From positions 806,001-870,000 of the forward strand of contig CP120722.1 in assembly GCA_029719485.1 (NCBI GenBank): a DNA stretch of 64,000 nt. Direction: 5' to 3'. Shown piece after piece: positions 43,965 to 52,580 of the stretch. Each line of letters starts with the position of its first letter. The first letter of the stretch is position 1. The notes beneath the pieces are model-generated. The model made no database searches and was not told the origin of the DNA. It was given only the letters and a program-made list of their open reading frames with translations. The DNA comes from Kiritimatiellota bacterium B12222. Lineage in GTDB: Bacteria > Verrucomicrobiota > Kiritimatiellia > SS1-B-03-39 > UBA6053. Both the position numbers and the translations under genes were made by a program.

Positions 43965-43987
43965 AATATTGCAACAGGTGAATTATT
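43965..43987 (+). repeat. ATATTGCAACAGGTGAA repeat, copy 1
   Basis: Core identical in all three copies. AT-rich flanks form a short dyad (AATATT before, AATTATT after). Confidence 0.7.
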
Positions 43988-44032
43988 AGAGATTTGACCA
44001 TGATGGGGTGAAGTAGAGGGTGTTCATAGTAG

Positions 44033-44054
44033 ATATTGCAACAGGTGAAATATT
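44033..44054 (+). repeat. ATATTGCAACAGGTGAA repeat, copy 2
   Basis: Core identical to copy 1, followed by ATATT; the flanking ATATT and AATAT form an inverted repeat around GCAACAGGTG. Confidence 0.7.
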
Positions 44055-44299
44055 TGCTGCACCAGGCTCATGTCAGCAGGAGGGGGAGTTCTATTGTGCT
44101 TAAGAGGAGGCTGGAATCAGCCCAGGTTGATCAGTGGGGGGGCGAGGGGCTGAATAGGCGCTCCTGCTCATTTTCACTGCTTGGGCAACAAAGAGAAAGG
44201 CTGATTTGTGAAAGGGGTCTAGGGGGAAGTTCGATGCATCATTGAAGTAGTAACGTATGATTTTACTGTGTGAAATAAGATATTTTGATCACTTTACTC

Positions 44300-44321
44300 A
44301 ATATTGCAACAGGTGAAATAT
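44300..44321 (+). repeat. ATATTGCAACAGGTGAA repeat, copy 3
   Basis: Nearest to the uxaC operon, about 270 bases before the small gene. The same dyad-flanked core is present, and CTTTACTC lies just before it. Confidence 0.7.
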
Positions 44322-44589
44322 AGCGCAGGAGGTGTGGGAGAATGCGTTATGGGTGTGAGAGTTTCTGTGGGAGTTATTGTTTATCGTCGATATACGATAA
44401 TATGTGAAGAATGGGGAAAGGGAGGGCCGGTTGGGGGCATATGGTGGGGATTTGGAGGAGAAGAGGGCGGGGGATGGGTGAACTTATTCGAAATCACTGG
44501 AGTTCCTGCTTGTATGCGTTTGGGGATTCAATTAGGTACGCGCGAATGTATTTATTTGTTCTGTCTCTTCTAAAAATAGGAAATTCCTG

Positions 44590-44859
44590 ATGCGCCAGAC
44601 CCTCGGTTGGAAAGAAATTGATGAAGATGGTCGCAAACTGGAAGTGGAAGCTTTTCGTGAGCGCAATCATTGGACCTTTACGAAAAGGCTCAATCGCCGC
44701 CATGACTGGGAAACAATCGAAGAACCTTCGGTTGCGGACTGGGAGCAGCTGATGGACTTAATCGATCGCAAGTATCGACGTCGTCGTTGTGCGTATCGTG
44801 ATGTGGAACAGGTAAAAGAATTTCTCGAGGAAGCTAAAAAAAAGGAAACCGGATTATGA
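44590..44859 (+). CDS. Small conserved-looking protein coupled to uxaC
   Basis: 89 residues, highly charged (MRQTLGWKEIDEDGRKLEVE, then RYRRRRCAYRDVEQVKEFLEE). Its stop overlaps the uxaC ATG (ATGA), so it is read with uxaC. No domain is recognised. The central part (HDWETIEEPSVADWEQLMDLID) looks like a folded helical module. Its codon use resembles that of uxaC. Confidence 0.65.
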   Translation: MRQTLGWKEIDEDGRKLEVEAFRERNHWTFTKRLNRRHDWETIEEPSVADWEQLMDLIDRKYRRRRCAYRDVEQVKEFLEEAKKKETGL

Positions 44860-46274
44860 AACCTTTCATTCATGATGATTTTATTTTGCAGACTGAAACT
44901 GCAAAACGTTTGTACCACGATTATGCGGAGAGCATGCCCATTATCGATTACCACTGTCACTTGAGTCCTCAGGAAATTGCTGAAGACAAACGATGGGACA
45001 CGGTTACACAAATTTGGTTGGGTGGCGATCATTACAAATGGCGCGCGATGCGGAGTAATGGCGTGACTGAAGAGTATTGCACGGGCGACAAGGATGATTG
45101 GTCTAAATTTGAAAAATGGGTGGAAACGCTGGAAGCGTGTTATAAAAATCCGCTCTATCACTGGAGTCATTTGGAATTGTCCCGCTACTTTGATATCGAC
45201 GAGATTTTGACTTTGGACAATGCACGTGAAGTGTATGACAAATGTAACGCTTTGTTGGCGACTCCAGAATTTTCGGCCCGGGGGTTGATTCGGAAATCGG
45301 GGGTGAAAGTCATTTGCACCACAGATGATCCGGTTGATGATTTGCGTTGGCACCGTCAGATTCGTGAAGACGGGTTTGAAACCACGGTGTTGCCTGCTTG
45401 GCGTCCGGACAAAGCGATGGCGGTTGAAAATCCTGCGGGTTTTGTGTCTTATGTGCAGCAGTTGTCTGAAGCCGCTAAAATTGAAATTGTTGATTTCGAC
45501 AGCTTTATGTCGGCTTTGAAGGCGCGTCATGATTTCTTCCACGAAGAAGGCTGCCGTCTTTCGGATCATGGATTGAACCGTTTTTATGCCGCGGACTATA
45601 CCCAGGATGAAATTTCATCCATCTTTAGTAGGGTGTTGGCGGGTGAATCGGTATCTGAACATGAAGATGATCAGTTTAAATCCTGCATGATGGTTGAATT
45701 TGGGATCATGGATCATGCCCGCGGGTGGGTGCAACAATTTCATGTGGGTGCGTTGCGTAACAACAGCAGTCGTTTGTTTGATGCTTTGGGGCCGGATACA
45801 GGTTTTGACAGTATTGGTGACGAACGTTTGGGCAATGATTTGTCCAAATTCTTGGACCGTCTGGACCGGGATAATCAGCTAGCTCCCACGATTCTGTACA
45901 ATTTGAATCCGCGTGATAATCATTTGATGGGCACGATGATTGGCAATTTTCAAGATGGGTCACGTCCCGGGAAAATGCAACATGGCAGTGGCTGGTGGTT
46001 CCTCGATCAGAAGCACGGCATGGAACAACAAATGGAGATTTTATCTCAGTTGGGCTTGTTGAGCCGTTTTGTAGGGATGTTGACGGACAGTCGCAGTTTC
46101 CTCAGCTATACGCGTCACGAATATTTCCGCCGCATTCTTTGCAATATGTTGGGCAATGATGTGGAGCAGGGCTTGTTGCCTGCGGATATGAAACGCTTGG
46201 GGGCCATGGTGCAGGATATCTGCTTTAACAATGCCGCCCGCTACTTTGATTTCGGTGTATCACCGCTCACTTAA
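44856..46274 (+). CDS. uxaC: Glucuronate (uronate) isomerase
   Basis: Isomerises glucuronate to fructuronate or galacturonate to tagaturonate; 472 residues, the family length. Motifs: IDYHCHLSPQEIAEDKRW near residue 29 with the metal-binding HxH, KVICTTDDPVDDL, VLPAWRPDKAM, QFHVGALRNNSSR, and LTDSRSFLSYTRHEYFRRI near the C-terminus. It is cotranscribed with an upstream 89-residue protein and probably with the downstream PfkB kinase. This points to uronate use from acidic glycans. Three upstream repeats may be operators. Confidence 0.96.
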   Translation: MKPFIHDDFILQTETAKRLYHDYAESMPIIDYHCHLSPQEIAEDKRWDTVTQIWLGGDHYKWRAMRSNGVTEEYCTGDKDDWSKFEKWVETLEACYKNPLYHWSHLELSRYFDIDEILTLDNAREVYDKCNALLATPEFSARGLIRKSGVKVICTTDDPVDDLRWHRQIREDGFETTVLPAWRPDKAMAVENPAGFVSYVQQLSEAAKIEIVDFDSFMSALKARHDFFHEEGCRLSDHGLNRFYAADYTQDEISSIFSRVLAGESVSEHEDDQFKSCMMVEFGIMDHARGWVQQFHVGALRNNSSRLFDALGPDTGFDSIGDERLGNDLSKFLDRLDRDNQLAPTILYNLNPRDNHLMGTMIGNFQDGSRPGKMQHGSGWWFLDQKHGMEQQMEILSQLGLLSRFVGMLTDSRSFLSYTRHEYFRRILCNMLGNDVEQGLLPADMKRLGAMVQDICFNNAARYFDFGVSPLT

Positions 46275-46291
46275 CTCCTAGGAATATTCCC

Positions 46292-47413
46292 ATGTCTGAT
46301 AAAAAATCTTTGATTACTCGTGTCGCACAGGCGATCTCTCAAACTCCTGCTGATAAGGAAGTTCTTATCGGATTTGATGGTTTCATTGACGAAATTATTC
46401 GTCTGGTGGATACCCGTCAGTCCGTTGATGAATTTACCCCCATTGGCACCATCACGCAATTCGGTACACGTGTGACCGCAGCTGCTGGAAAAAGTTGCAA
46501 CATTGAAATGGTGCAGCAACAAATCAAATTGGGTGGCAATGGTCCGATCATGGCCAACAATTTGGTAGAGCAGGGATATGCGGTGAATTACTGTGGCGCC
46601 TTGGGTGCGGATGGGGTTGTGAACGCGATTTTTACTGAGTTTACCGATCGTTGCAAAGAAGTGATCACCTTGGCCGATCCTGGGTATAGTGAAGCGCTTG
46701 AGTTTGATGACGGCAAAGTGATCATGGGCAAAATGTCCACCTTGGCGGAAGTAAATTGGGAAAGTGTTCTGGCTCAGTTGCCTGAAGATAAATTGTCAGC
46801 CATGATTGAAAAAATGGATCTGATTGGGTGCGTGAATTGGACGATGCTTCCTAACATGAATTCGATCTTAAAAGGATTGGGTGGGTTGTTGGCCAAACGT
46901 TCGAGCCGCGCAAAACTGTTCATTGACCTTACGGATCCACGCAAACGGAGTAAGGAAGATATTGCTGGCGTATTGCAGATTCTCAAAGAGATTCAATCAG
47001 GGGTTGATGTCATTTTAGGACTCAACGAAGACGAGTCTATTCAAGTGGCCACGGTATTGTTTGGCGATGAAGGAGATGATCTCACTGCCCGCGCTCAGAA
47101 GATTCGTACCGAATTGGGACTGTTCCAAGTGGTGGTTCATCCTACCCGCTCTGCGGCGGTTGCTTCTGCGGAAGGCGAATGGTTTGTGGAAGGTCCTTTC
47201 ACGCCTAAACCCAAGCTGACGACCGGTGCCGGCGACAACTTCAATGCAGGTTACTGCAATGGATTGTTGAGTGGATTGGATCCTGAAGCCTGTTTGGTTA
47301 CGGGTGTTTGCAGCTCTGGATTCTATGTGCGTAATTGCCGTTCTGCCAATCGCGAAGAATACGCGACCTTTATCCAAAGTTGGGCGGATGCAGGTTGTGG
47401 CGAAATGCCATAA
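46292..47413 (+). CDS. PfkB-family carbohydrate kinase
   Basis: A 373-residue ribokinase-fold enzyme. The N-terminus reads VLIGFDGFIDEIIRLVD. The substrate Gly pair is in LGGNGPIMANNL, and the catalytic Asp is in LTTGAGDNFNAGYCNGL near residue 312. It lies 17 bases after uxaC and could phosphorylate 2-keto-3-deoxygluconate or another sugar from uronate breakdown, but it belongs to a distinct long subgroup and the substrate is unproven. A strong terminator follows. Confidence 0.85.
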   Translation: MSDKKSLITRVAQAISQTPADKEVLIGFDGFIDEIIRLVDTRQSVDEFTPIGTITQFGTRVTAAAGKSCNIEMVQQQIKLGGNGPIMANNLVEQGYAVNYCGALGADGVVNAIFTEFTDRCKEVITLADPGYSEALEFDDGKVIMGKMSTLAEVNWESVLAQLPEDKLSAMIEKMDLIGCVNWTMLPNMNSILKGLGGLLAKRSSRAKLFIDLTDPRKRSKEDIAGVLQILKEIQSGVDVILGLNEDESIQVATVLFGDEGDDLTARAQKIRTELGLFQVVVHPTRSAAVASAEGEWFVEGPFTPKPKLTTGAGDNFNAGYCNGLLSGLDPEACLVTGVCSSGFYVRNCRSANREEYATFIQSWADAGCGEMP

Positions 47414-47443
47414 GTAATGCGTAACTGCGGTTGCGAAGATCAT

Positions 47444-47478
47444 AAAAAAGGAAGGCTGCGAAGCCTTCCTTTTTTTTG
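47444..47478. terminator. Bidirectional terminator after the uxaC operon
   Basis: Stem GGAAGGCT/AGCCTTCC with a GCGA tetraloop, an A run before and an eight-T run after, serving the convergent PfkB kinase and lytic transglycosylase genes. Confidence 0.88.
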
Positions 47479-47494
47479 TGTTTTGGACTTTGGG

Positions 47495-48031
47495 CTAGGG
47501 AGTGGCGTCTTGGCTACCTCGATAGGTACTTAAGATACGGGTGACATAACGTCGGGTGCTAGGGAAGGGGATGGTTTCGACAAAGGGAATTCCGTCGGGA
47601 ACTTCATTTTCCCATTTACGTACACGGGTAGGCCCGGCATTGTAGTGCGCAAGGGTGTAGGCGAGAGGGTCTGGTTTATCAGAAAATTCTGCAAGACCTT
47701 CGGCTAAATACCATGCGCTGATGTTGGCATTGACTTTTAGCCTGAATAGTTCTTTTTCACTGGGGATGGGATGATTGGTTTCGCGGGCCCAGTGTTTAGC
47801 GGTGTTGGGCATGATTTGAAACATGCCTATTTCACCGGCTGCCCCTTTGGCTTTGGGATTGAGGCGGCTTTCCTGAATGCCGACGGCGCGCAAGAGCAAG
47901 GGGTCTACCTGGTGTTTATTTCCGGCCCAGATCATGGCGTGATCGATGCGATGGTACCACAGTCCCACTGCCGTCATGCCGCAAAGCAAGAGGGTGAAGA
48001 CGATTCTGGAAGTGGAAAGGGGCGTTCTCAT
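47495..48031 (-). CDS. Soluble lytic transglycosylase domain protein
   Basis: About 178 residues from MRTPLS. The signal anchor is SRIVFTLLLCGMTAVGLWY. The SLT domain shows VGIQESRLNPKAKGAAGEIG with the catalytic Glu, MFQIMPNTAKHWA and YTLAHYNAGPTRVRKWE. It cleaves peptidoglycan with formation of 1,6-anhydro ends, outside the inner membrane. A start 27 bases upstream is possible, but the shorter one gives a better signal sequence. It is divergent from priA. Confidence 0.9.
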   Translation of the reverse strand: MRTPLSTSRIVFTLLLCGMTAVGLWYHRIDHAMIWAGNKHQVDPLLLRAVGIQESRLNPKAKGAAGEIGMFQIMPNTAKHWARETNHPIPSEKELFRLKVNANISAWYLAEGLAEFSDKPDPLAYTLAHYNAGPTRVRKWENEVPDGIPFVETIPFPSTRRYVTRILSTYRGSQDATP

Positions 48032-48068
48032 CTTTCTTTTGTGCAAAGATTCTGGCAAATCAGCGTGA

Positions 48069-50321
48069 ATGTCAAACCTCCCTCTTCATAAAGCGCCTTC
48101 TCCACCCATTGCCCGGGTAGTGGTCGATGTTGCCCTGGATAAAGAATTTGATTATTTGATCCCTGATGCCTTGCGGGGGGTGGTGGTACCTGGCATGCAG
48201 GTGAAGGTCCCTTTTGGGCGTCGTCATATCGAGGGTTTTGTGCTCGGGTTTAAAGAAAAGTCAGACTTCAGTGCTCTAAAGTCGATTACGGGTTTGGCCA
48301 AAGAAGAAGCGTTATTATCGCCAAAAATCATGGAATTGGCCAAGTGGATGGCGGATTATTATATGGCACCGATTGAACAGTCGGTCAAAACGGTGTTGCC
48401 GGGGGCGGTGCGGAAAAAAGGGGCTACATTTAAAAAACAATTGTTTGCCACGCCGGGGGATAAATCCGGGTTGGAAAGTGAATTGGCGGGGCTGCGTCGT
48501 TCGGCGCCCAAGCAGGCGGCGGCCTTGGATATTTTGCTTTCGGGAGAGCAGATGTTGATGTCCGATTTGGTGCGGGCTGCCAAAGTGACGCATGGCACGC
48601 TGCGGGCCTTGGAGAAAAAGGGTTTTATTCAAATTTCGGAAGGGGTTCAGGAGCGGGATCCTTTGGCTCATCACGAGTTTTTAAGAACCAAAGCCTTGGA
48701 ACTGAATGGGGAGCAGGCCGAGTGTTTGGCGAAAATCACCCAAGGCATTGATAGCCATACGCTAAAAGTAGTGTTGTTGCATGGGGTGACGGGTTCGGGG
48801 AAGACCGAGGTGTATTTACAGGCGCTGTCTCATGCCTTGGCCTTAGGCAAGGGGGCGATTGTGTTGGTGCCTGAAATTGCGTTGACCCCGCAAACGGTGG
48901 AGCGGTTTCGGGGTCGGTTTGGCGAAGGCTTGGCGGTATTGCACAGTCATTTGTCGGATGGGGAACGGCATGATGAGTGGCATCGGGTGAAGCGCGGAGA
49001 GGCCACCGTGGTGGTGGGGGCTCGATCAGCATTGTTTGCGCCAGTAAAAGACTTGGGATTGATTGTGGTGGATGAAGAGCACGAGTCGACCTACAAACAG
49101 GAAGAGGCGCCACGCTATCATGCCCGGGATATGGCGGTGATGAGGGGGCATTTAGAAGGCTGCACGGTGGTCTTGGGCTCGGCGACGCCTTCCGTGGAAA
49201 GTTTAGAGAATGTGCATCAGGGCAAATACGAGTTAGCCAAGTTGGATATTCGGGCGGATGATCGACAGTTGCCCATGGTGCGGGTGGTGGATATGCGGCA
49301 TCAACGATATGAAGGGAAACCGACCTTGTTTTCAAATGACTTGGTGGAGGGGATTCGCCTGCGGATCAATTTGGGGGAACAAGTGATGTTGTTTCTCAAT
49401 CGTCGGGGCTATTCCAAAAATTTGACCTGTCCGGAATGTGGTTTTGTGCCCGAGTGCCCGGATTGTTCGGTGGCGTTGACCTATCATAAACGATTAGGGT
49501 ATTTGCGTTGCCACTTTTGTGGACATGCGGAACGGGTGCCGGATCGGTGTCCGCAAGAGGCCTGTAAAGCGGAAGAATGGCAGTTCATGGGATCGGGTAC
49601 GGAGAAAGTGGAAAGCAAATTGGCTCGTATTTTCCCCCAGGCGACCATTCGACGGATGGACAGTGATACCATGACCTCCAAGCATGCGTATGAGCATGTG
49701 TTGGGGGCGTTTCGGAAAGGGGATATTGATATTCTGATTGGCACGCAGATGATTGCAAAGGGCTTGCATTTTCCCAATGTGACCTTGGTGGGCGTGGTGA
49801 ATGCGGATGCAACCTTGCACATGCCTGATTTTCGGGCGGGGGAGCGGGCTTTTCAGTTGTTTACACAGGTGGCAGGTCGGGCAGGGCGTGGAGATGTGGC
49901 GGGGGAAGTATTGATTCAAACCTACACCCCTACTCATCCCGCAGTGCAGGCCGCGCGACGTGGTGATTTTGATGTGTTTATCGATGAAGAACTTGAAGCG
50001 CGGAAGATGCTGAATTATCCCCCGTATTGTCGACTGATCTGTGTTCATTTCCGGGGGGAGAGTGAGCAACAAGTTGATTTTGTGGCAGGGCAGGTATTTA
50101 ATGAACTCGATCGATTATTGGGTGAAAAACCAGAGGTGAATTTGGCGCCACCTGTCCCTTCGCCGATTGCGCGGGTACAAAAGATGTACCGCTATCAGAT
50201 GATTGCCCGAGTGCCGCGGGTGAAGGTCTTTACGGTGCCCCTGAAGCATGTCCTAGACGGTCTCAAGCTTCCTCGTCAGGTACAAATCATTGTGGATGTG
50301 GATGCGATTAGTTTGATGTAA
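48069..50321 (+). CDS. priA: Primosomal protein N' (replication restart helicase)
   Basis: A 750-residue superfamily 2 helicase that reloads the replisome at stalled forks. The N-terminal DNA-binding domain has EFDYLIPDALRGVVVPGMQV. Walker A is HGVTGSGKTEVYL near residue 240, and the DEEH box is in LIVVDEEHESTYKQEE. The zinc region CPECGFVPECPDCSVALTYH, with a second pair of Cys in CHFCGHAERVPDRCPQEAC, separates the helicase lobes. QVAGRAGRGDVAGEVLIQTY is motif VI. All elements are intact. Confidence 0.97.
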   Translation: MSNLPLHKAPSPPIARVVVDVALDKEFDYLIPDALRGVVVPGMQVKVPFGRRHIEGFVLGFKEKSDFSALKSITGLAKEEALLSPKIMELAKWMADYYMAPIEQSVKTVLPGAVRKKGATFKKQLFATPGDKSGLESELAGLRRSAPKQAAALDILLSGEQMLMSDLVRAAKVTHGTLRALEKKGFIQISEGVQERDPLAHHEFLRTKALELNGEQAECLAKITQGIDSHTLKVVLLHGVTGSGKTEVYLQALSHALALGKGAIVLVPEIALTPQTVERFRGRFGEGLAVLHSHLSDGERHDEWHRVKRGEATVVVGARSALFAPVKDLGLIVVDEEHESTYKQEEAPRYHARDMAVMRGHLEGCTVVLGSATPSVESLENVHQGKYELAKLDIRADDRQLPMVRVVDMRHQRYEGKPTLFSNDLVEGIRLRINLGEQVMLFLNRRGYSKNLTCPECGFVPECPDCSVALTYHKRLGYLRCHFCGHAERVPDRCPQEACKAEEWQFMGSGTEKVESKLARIFPQATIRRMDSDTMTSKHAYEHVLGAFRKGDIDILIGTQMIAKGLHFPNVTLVGVVNADATLHMPDFRAGERAFQLFTQVAGRAGRGDVAGEVLIQTYTPTHPAVQAARRGDFDVFIDEELEARKMLNYPPYCRLICVHFRGESEQQVDFVAGQVFNELDRLLGEKPEVNLAPPVPSPIARVQKMYRYQMIARVPRVKVFTVPLKHVLDGLKLPRQVQIIVDVDAISLM

Positions 50322-50418
50322 ACCAACGCATTCAATGCGATACGTAGTTGTGTTCCCTGTGGAAAAAGATCCAGAGTTCCGGGGTTGCATTTTTTCTATC
50401 AGAGGTTTTATTCAGGGG

Positions 50419-50964
50419 ATGAATTTACCTCTTTGCTATTATGGAAATCCGATTTTGCGTGAAAAAGCGCAACCCGTTACGACCTTTGATGCGGAGCTTG
50501 AAAAGCTTGGCAAAGATATGATTGCCACCATGCGTGAAGAAGCGGGGATTGGACTGGCGGGTCCGCAGATTGGCAAGAGTTTGCGTATTTTTACGATGGA
50601 AGTGCCACTGGATATGGATGAAGATGAGGCGGGGATACCCCATAATTTAGGCTTGGAAAGTCCCTTGGTCGTGGTGAATCCCGAAATAGAAGAGATGGGC
50701 GACTTAGACGAAGAAATGGAAGAAGGCTGTTTGTCGATTCCGGATGTGCGCGGAAAAGTAATTCGTTCATTTGCGATAAAACTCCGTTATCAGGACGTGA
50801 AAGGTGAAAAAAAAGAACTCGAGCTGAAGGGGTTGGCGGCCCGCTGTGTGCAACACGAGTTTGATCATCTCAACGGGGTGCTGTTTATCGACTATTTGAG
50901 TTCGGTGAAAAAAATGTCCATTAAAGGAAAGCTGAAGCGCATTAAGCAAAATTATGGCAAATAG
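50419..50964 (+). CDS. def: Peptide deformylase
   Basis: Removes the formyl group from nascent proteins. 181 residues with all three active-site motifs: GIGLAGPQIGKS near residue 43, EEGCLSIPDVRGKV with the metal Cys, and QHEFDHLNGVLF with the HExxH-type His pair. The start at 50419 (MNLPLCYYG) follows a CAGGGG ribosome site and matches the family. An upstream in-frame ATG at 50335 would add 28 extra residues. A region of TGATGG repeats follows its stop. Confidence 0.96.
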   Translation: MNLPLCYYGNPILREKAQPVTTFDAELEKLGKDMIATMREEAGIGLAGPQIGKSLRIFTMEVPLDMDEDEAGIPHNLGLESPLVVVNPEIEEMGDLDEEMEEGCLSIPDVRGKVIRSFAIKLRYQDVKGEKKELELKGLAARCVQHEFDHLNGVLFIDYLSSVKKMSIKGKLKRIKQNYGK

Positions 50965-50990
50965 GTGATGGCGAATAGGTGATGGCGGAG
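50964..50990 (+). repeat. Left arm of inverted repeats around the four-helix gene
   Basis: Two tandem copies of GGTGATGGCG separated by AATA, right after the def stop. The reverse complement, as (A)TCCGCCATC units, reappears downstream of the gene at 51378-51409. Confidence 0.6.
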
Positions 50991-51004
50991 GATAAATATA
51001 CAGT

Positions 51005-51361
51005 ATGCGGAGATTACAAGATTTTGAAGAGATGGAAGTCTGGAAAGATGCTCAGTCTTTGGCTGTTTCGGTCTACAGTGATTTTTCTTGAGTGCAGGAC
51101 TACTCGTTTTGTGATCAAATTAAACGAGCGGTTGTTTCCATTTCTAATAATATTGCGGAAGGCGCAGAGAGAACAACCTCCATTGAATTTGCAAGATTTC
51201 TTGATATTGCAAAAGGGTCAACCGGTGAAGTACGTAGTATGTACAAACTCGCAGAACGTTTAGGGTATTGTACAACTGAGATCGTTAGTCACAGGTCTCA
51301 ATCTTGCTTAGGTATTTCAAGACAACTTGGGGGATTCGCTAAACACTTACGGCAAAAGTAA
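51005..51361 (+). pseudogene. Four-helix bundle protein (23S rRNA intervening-sequence family), in-frame UGA
   Basis: Reads as one frame of 118 codons except for a TGA at 51089-51091. The first part is MRRLQDFEEMEVWKDAQSLA and the second DQIKRAVVSISNNIAEGAER, then EFARFLDIAKGSTGEVRSMY and ISRQLGGFAKHLRQK, the family pattern. Before and after the TGA the match is continuous, so a single base change is the simplest cause. A GTG directly after the TGA could restart translation. The gene stands alone between def and yifB, flanked by inverted repeats, which suggests it is a small mobile or inserted unit. Confidence 0.75.
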
Positions 51362-51371
51362 TTGTTCTGCT

Positions 51372-51409
51372 CATCACCCATCCGCCATCATAAATCCGCC
51401 ATCCGCCAT
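51372..51409 (-). repeat. Right arm of inverted repeats around the four-helix gene
   Basis: Repeats of CCGCCATC and CATCCGCC in the 37 bases after the four-helix frame. Read in reverse they match the GGTGATGGCG and GATGGCGGA units at 50964-50990. Confidence 0.55.
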
Positions 51410-51451
51410 TTTACTCTTGCTATTCATTTGTAGGCCTTTCATACTTTTGAC

Positions 51452-52580
51452 ATGATTATGTCAGAGGACTTGTTTGAGGAAAATGCGCCGGATGAAGGTC
51501 CTGCAACTTTAGCGCGTATGCATGCGGCGGCAGTGTTGGGGGTAGAGGCTATTCCAGTCGAAGTGGAAGTAAATGTCAGTCCTACCAAGGATGATAAGTT
51601 TCAACCCAGTATTGTGGGGTTGCCGGATGCGGCGGTGAGGGAGAGTTTGGATCGGGTGACCACAGCTTTGGTGAACAGCGAATTGACCGCGCCCTTTGAT
51701 GTCCGTTGGCTGATCAATTTGGCGCCCGCCCATTTAAAAAAAGAGGGACCTAGTTTTGATTTACCTATCGCCTTGGCGACCTTGTGTGCTTTGGGTGAAT
51801 TGACCCAGACGCAATTAAAGGGTTGTATGGCGGTGGGCGAATTGGCCTTGTCGGGGAATGTTCGTCCCGTGCGTGGGGTATTGCCCATTGCGTTGAAGGC
51901 CAAAGAAGAGGGGATTCGAAAGCTGTTTGTTCCTTTTGAAAATGGTGAAGAAGCTGGGGTGGTGGAAGGCCTTGAGGTTTATCCGGTAAAGCATTTGTTA
52001 GAGGTGGTGAATTTTCTGCGAGGTGACTTAGAGAAGTTGCCTCTGGAGATGGACTTTGATCATTTGTTTGAACAGTTTGAAAAATATCCCTTGGACTTTG
52101 CGGAAGTGAAAGGGCAGGAGTCGGCGAGGAGAGCGCTGGAAGTGAGTGTGGCGGGGGGGCATAATTTGCTGATGATTGGCAGTCCGGGTACAGGCAAAAG
52201 CATGATTGCAAAACGAATTCCGACCATCCTGCCTCCGCTCAATTTGGCAGAGTCCTTAGAGGTCACCAAAATACATTCCATTGCCGGTACGCTTTCTCCC
52301 CATCAGGCTTTGGTGGCCCAACGTTCTTTTCGATCTCCACATCACACTGTTTCTGATGCTGGTTTGCTTGGGGGAGGCACGCATCCCATGCCGGGTGAAG
52401 TAAGTTTGGCGCATCACGGGGTATTGTTTTTGGATGAGTTACCCGAGTTTGCCCGCAATGTTTTGGAAGTGATGCGACAGCCTTTGGAGGATGGGGTGGT
52501 GACCATTAGTCGGGCTGCCGCTAGTTTGACCTTTCCCTGTTCGTTTATGTTGGTCGCGGCGATGAACCCTTGTCCATATG
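51452..52580 (+). pseudogene. yifB: YifB/ComM Mg-chelatase-like ATPase, 5' part, split by a mobile element
   Basis: The N-terminal 376 residues of the roughly 510-residue YifB family are present. They include [16 protein letters not shown], the Lon-like [20 protein letters not shown], Walker A in [15 protein letters not shown] near residue 250, [20 protein letters not shown] and [20 protein letters not shown]. The gene stays in frame to [11 protein letters not shown] at about 52578. It then runs into foreign sequence and stops at 52624, losing the CG..GDP region, the zinc Cys residues and the C-terminal domain. ATG 51458 is an alternative start. The rest is expected beyond the right end of the element. 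Confidence 0.93.

Larger units (their letters stand above)
43656..44589. other. Gene-poor 0.9-kb region with repeats between nadA and the uxaC operon
   Basis: No convincing gene lies here; short open frames have no ribosome site or recognisable protein. It holds two TTCCGA-N3-TCGGAA hairpins (43803-43817 and 43832-43850), a TTTACTGAGTAAA palindrome near 43929, and three copies of a sequence with the core ATATTGCAACAGGTGAA. A G-rich, oddly composed stretch covers about 44080-44180. Confidence 0.6.

Noticed and set aside
44036-44573. Two plus-strand reading frames (69 and 89 codons) in the gene-poor region
   Set aside because: Both begin within or just after ATATTGCAACAGGTGAA repeats, have no ribosome site and an improbable Gly/Trp-rich composition.
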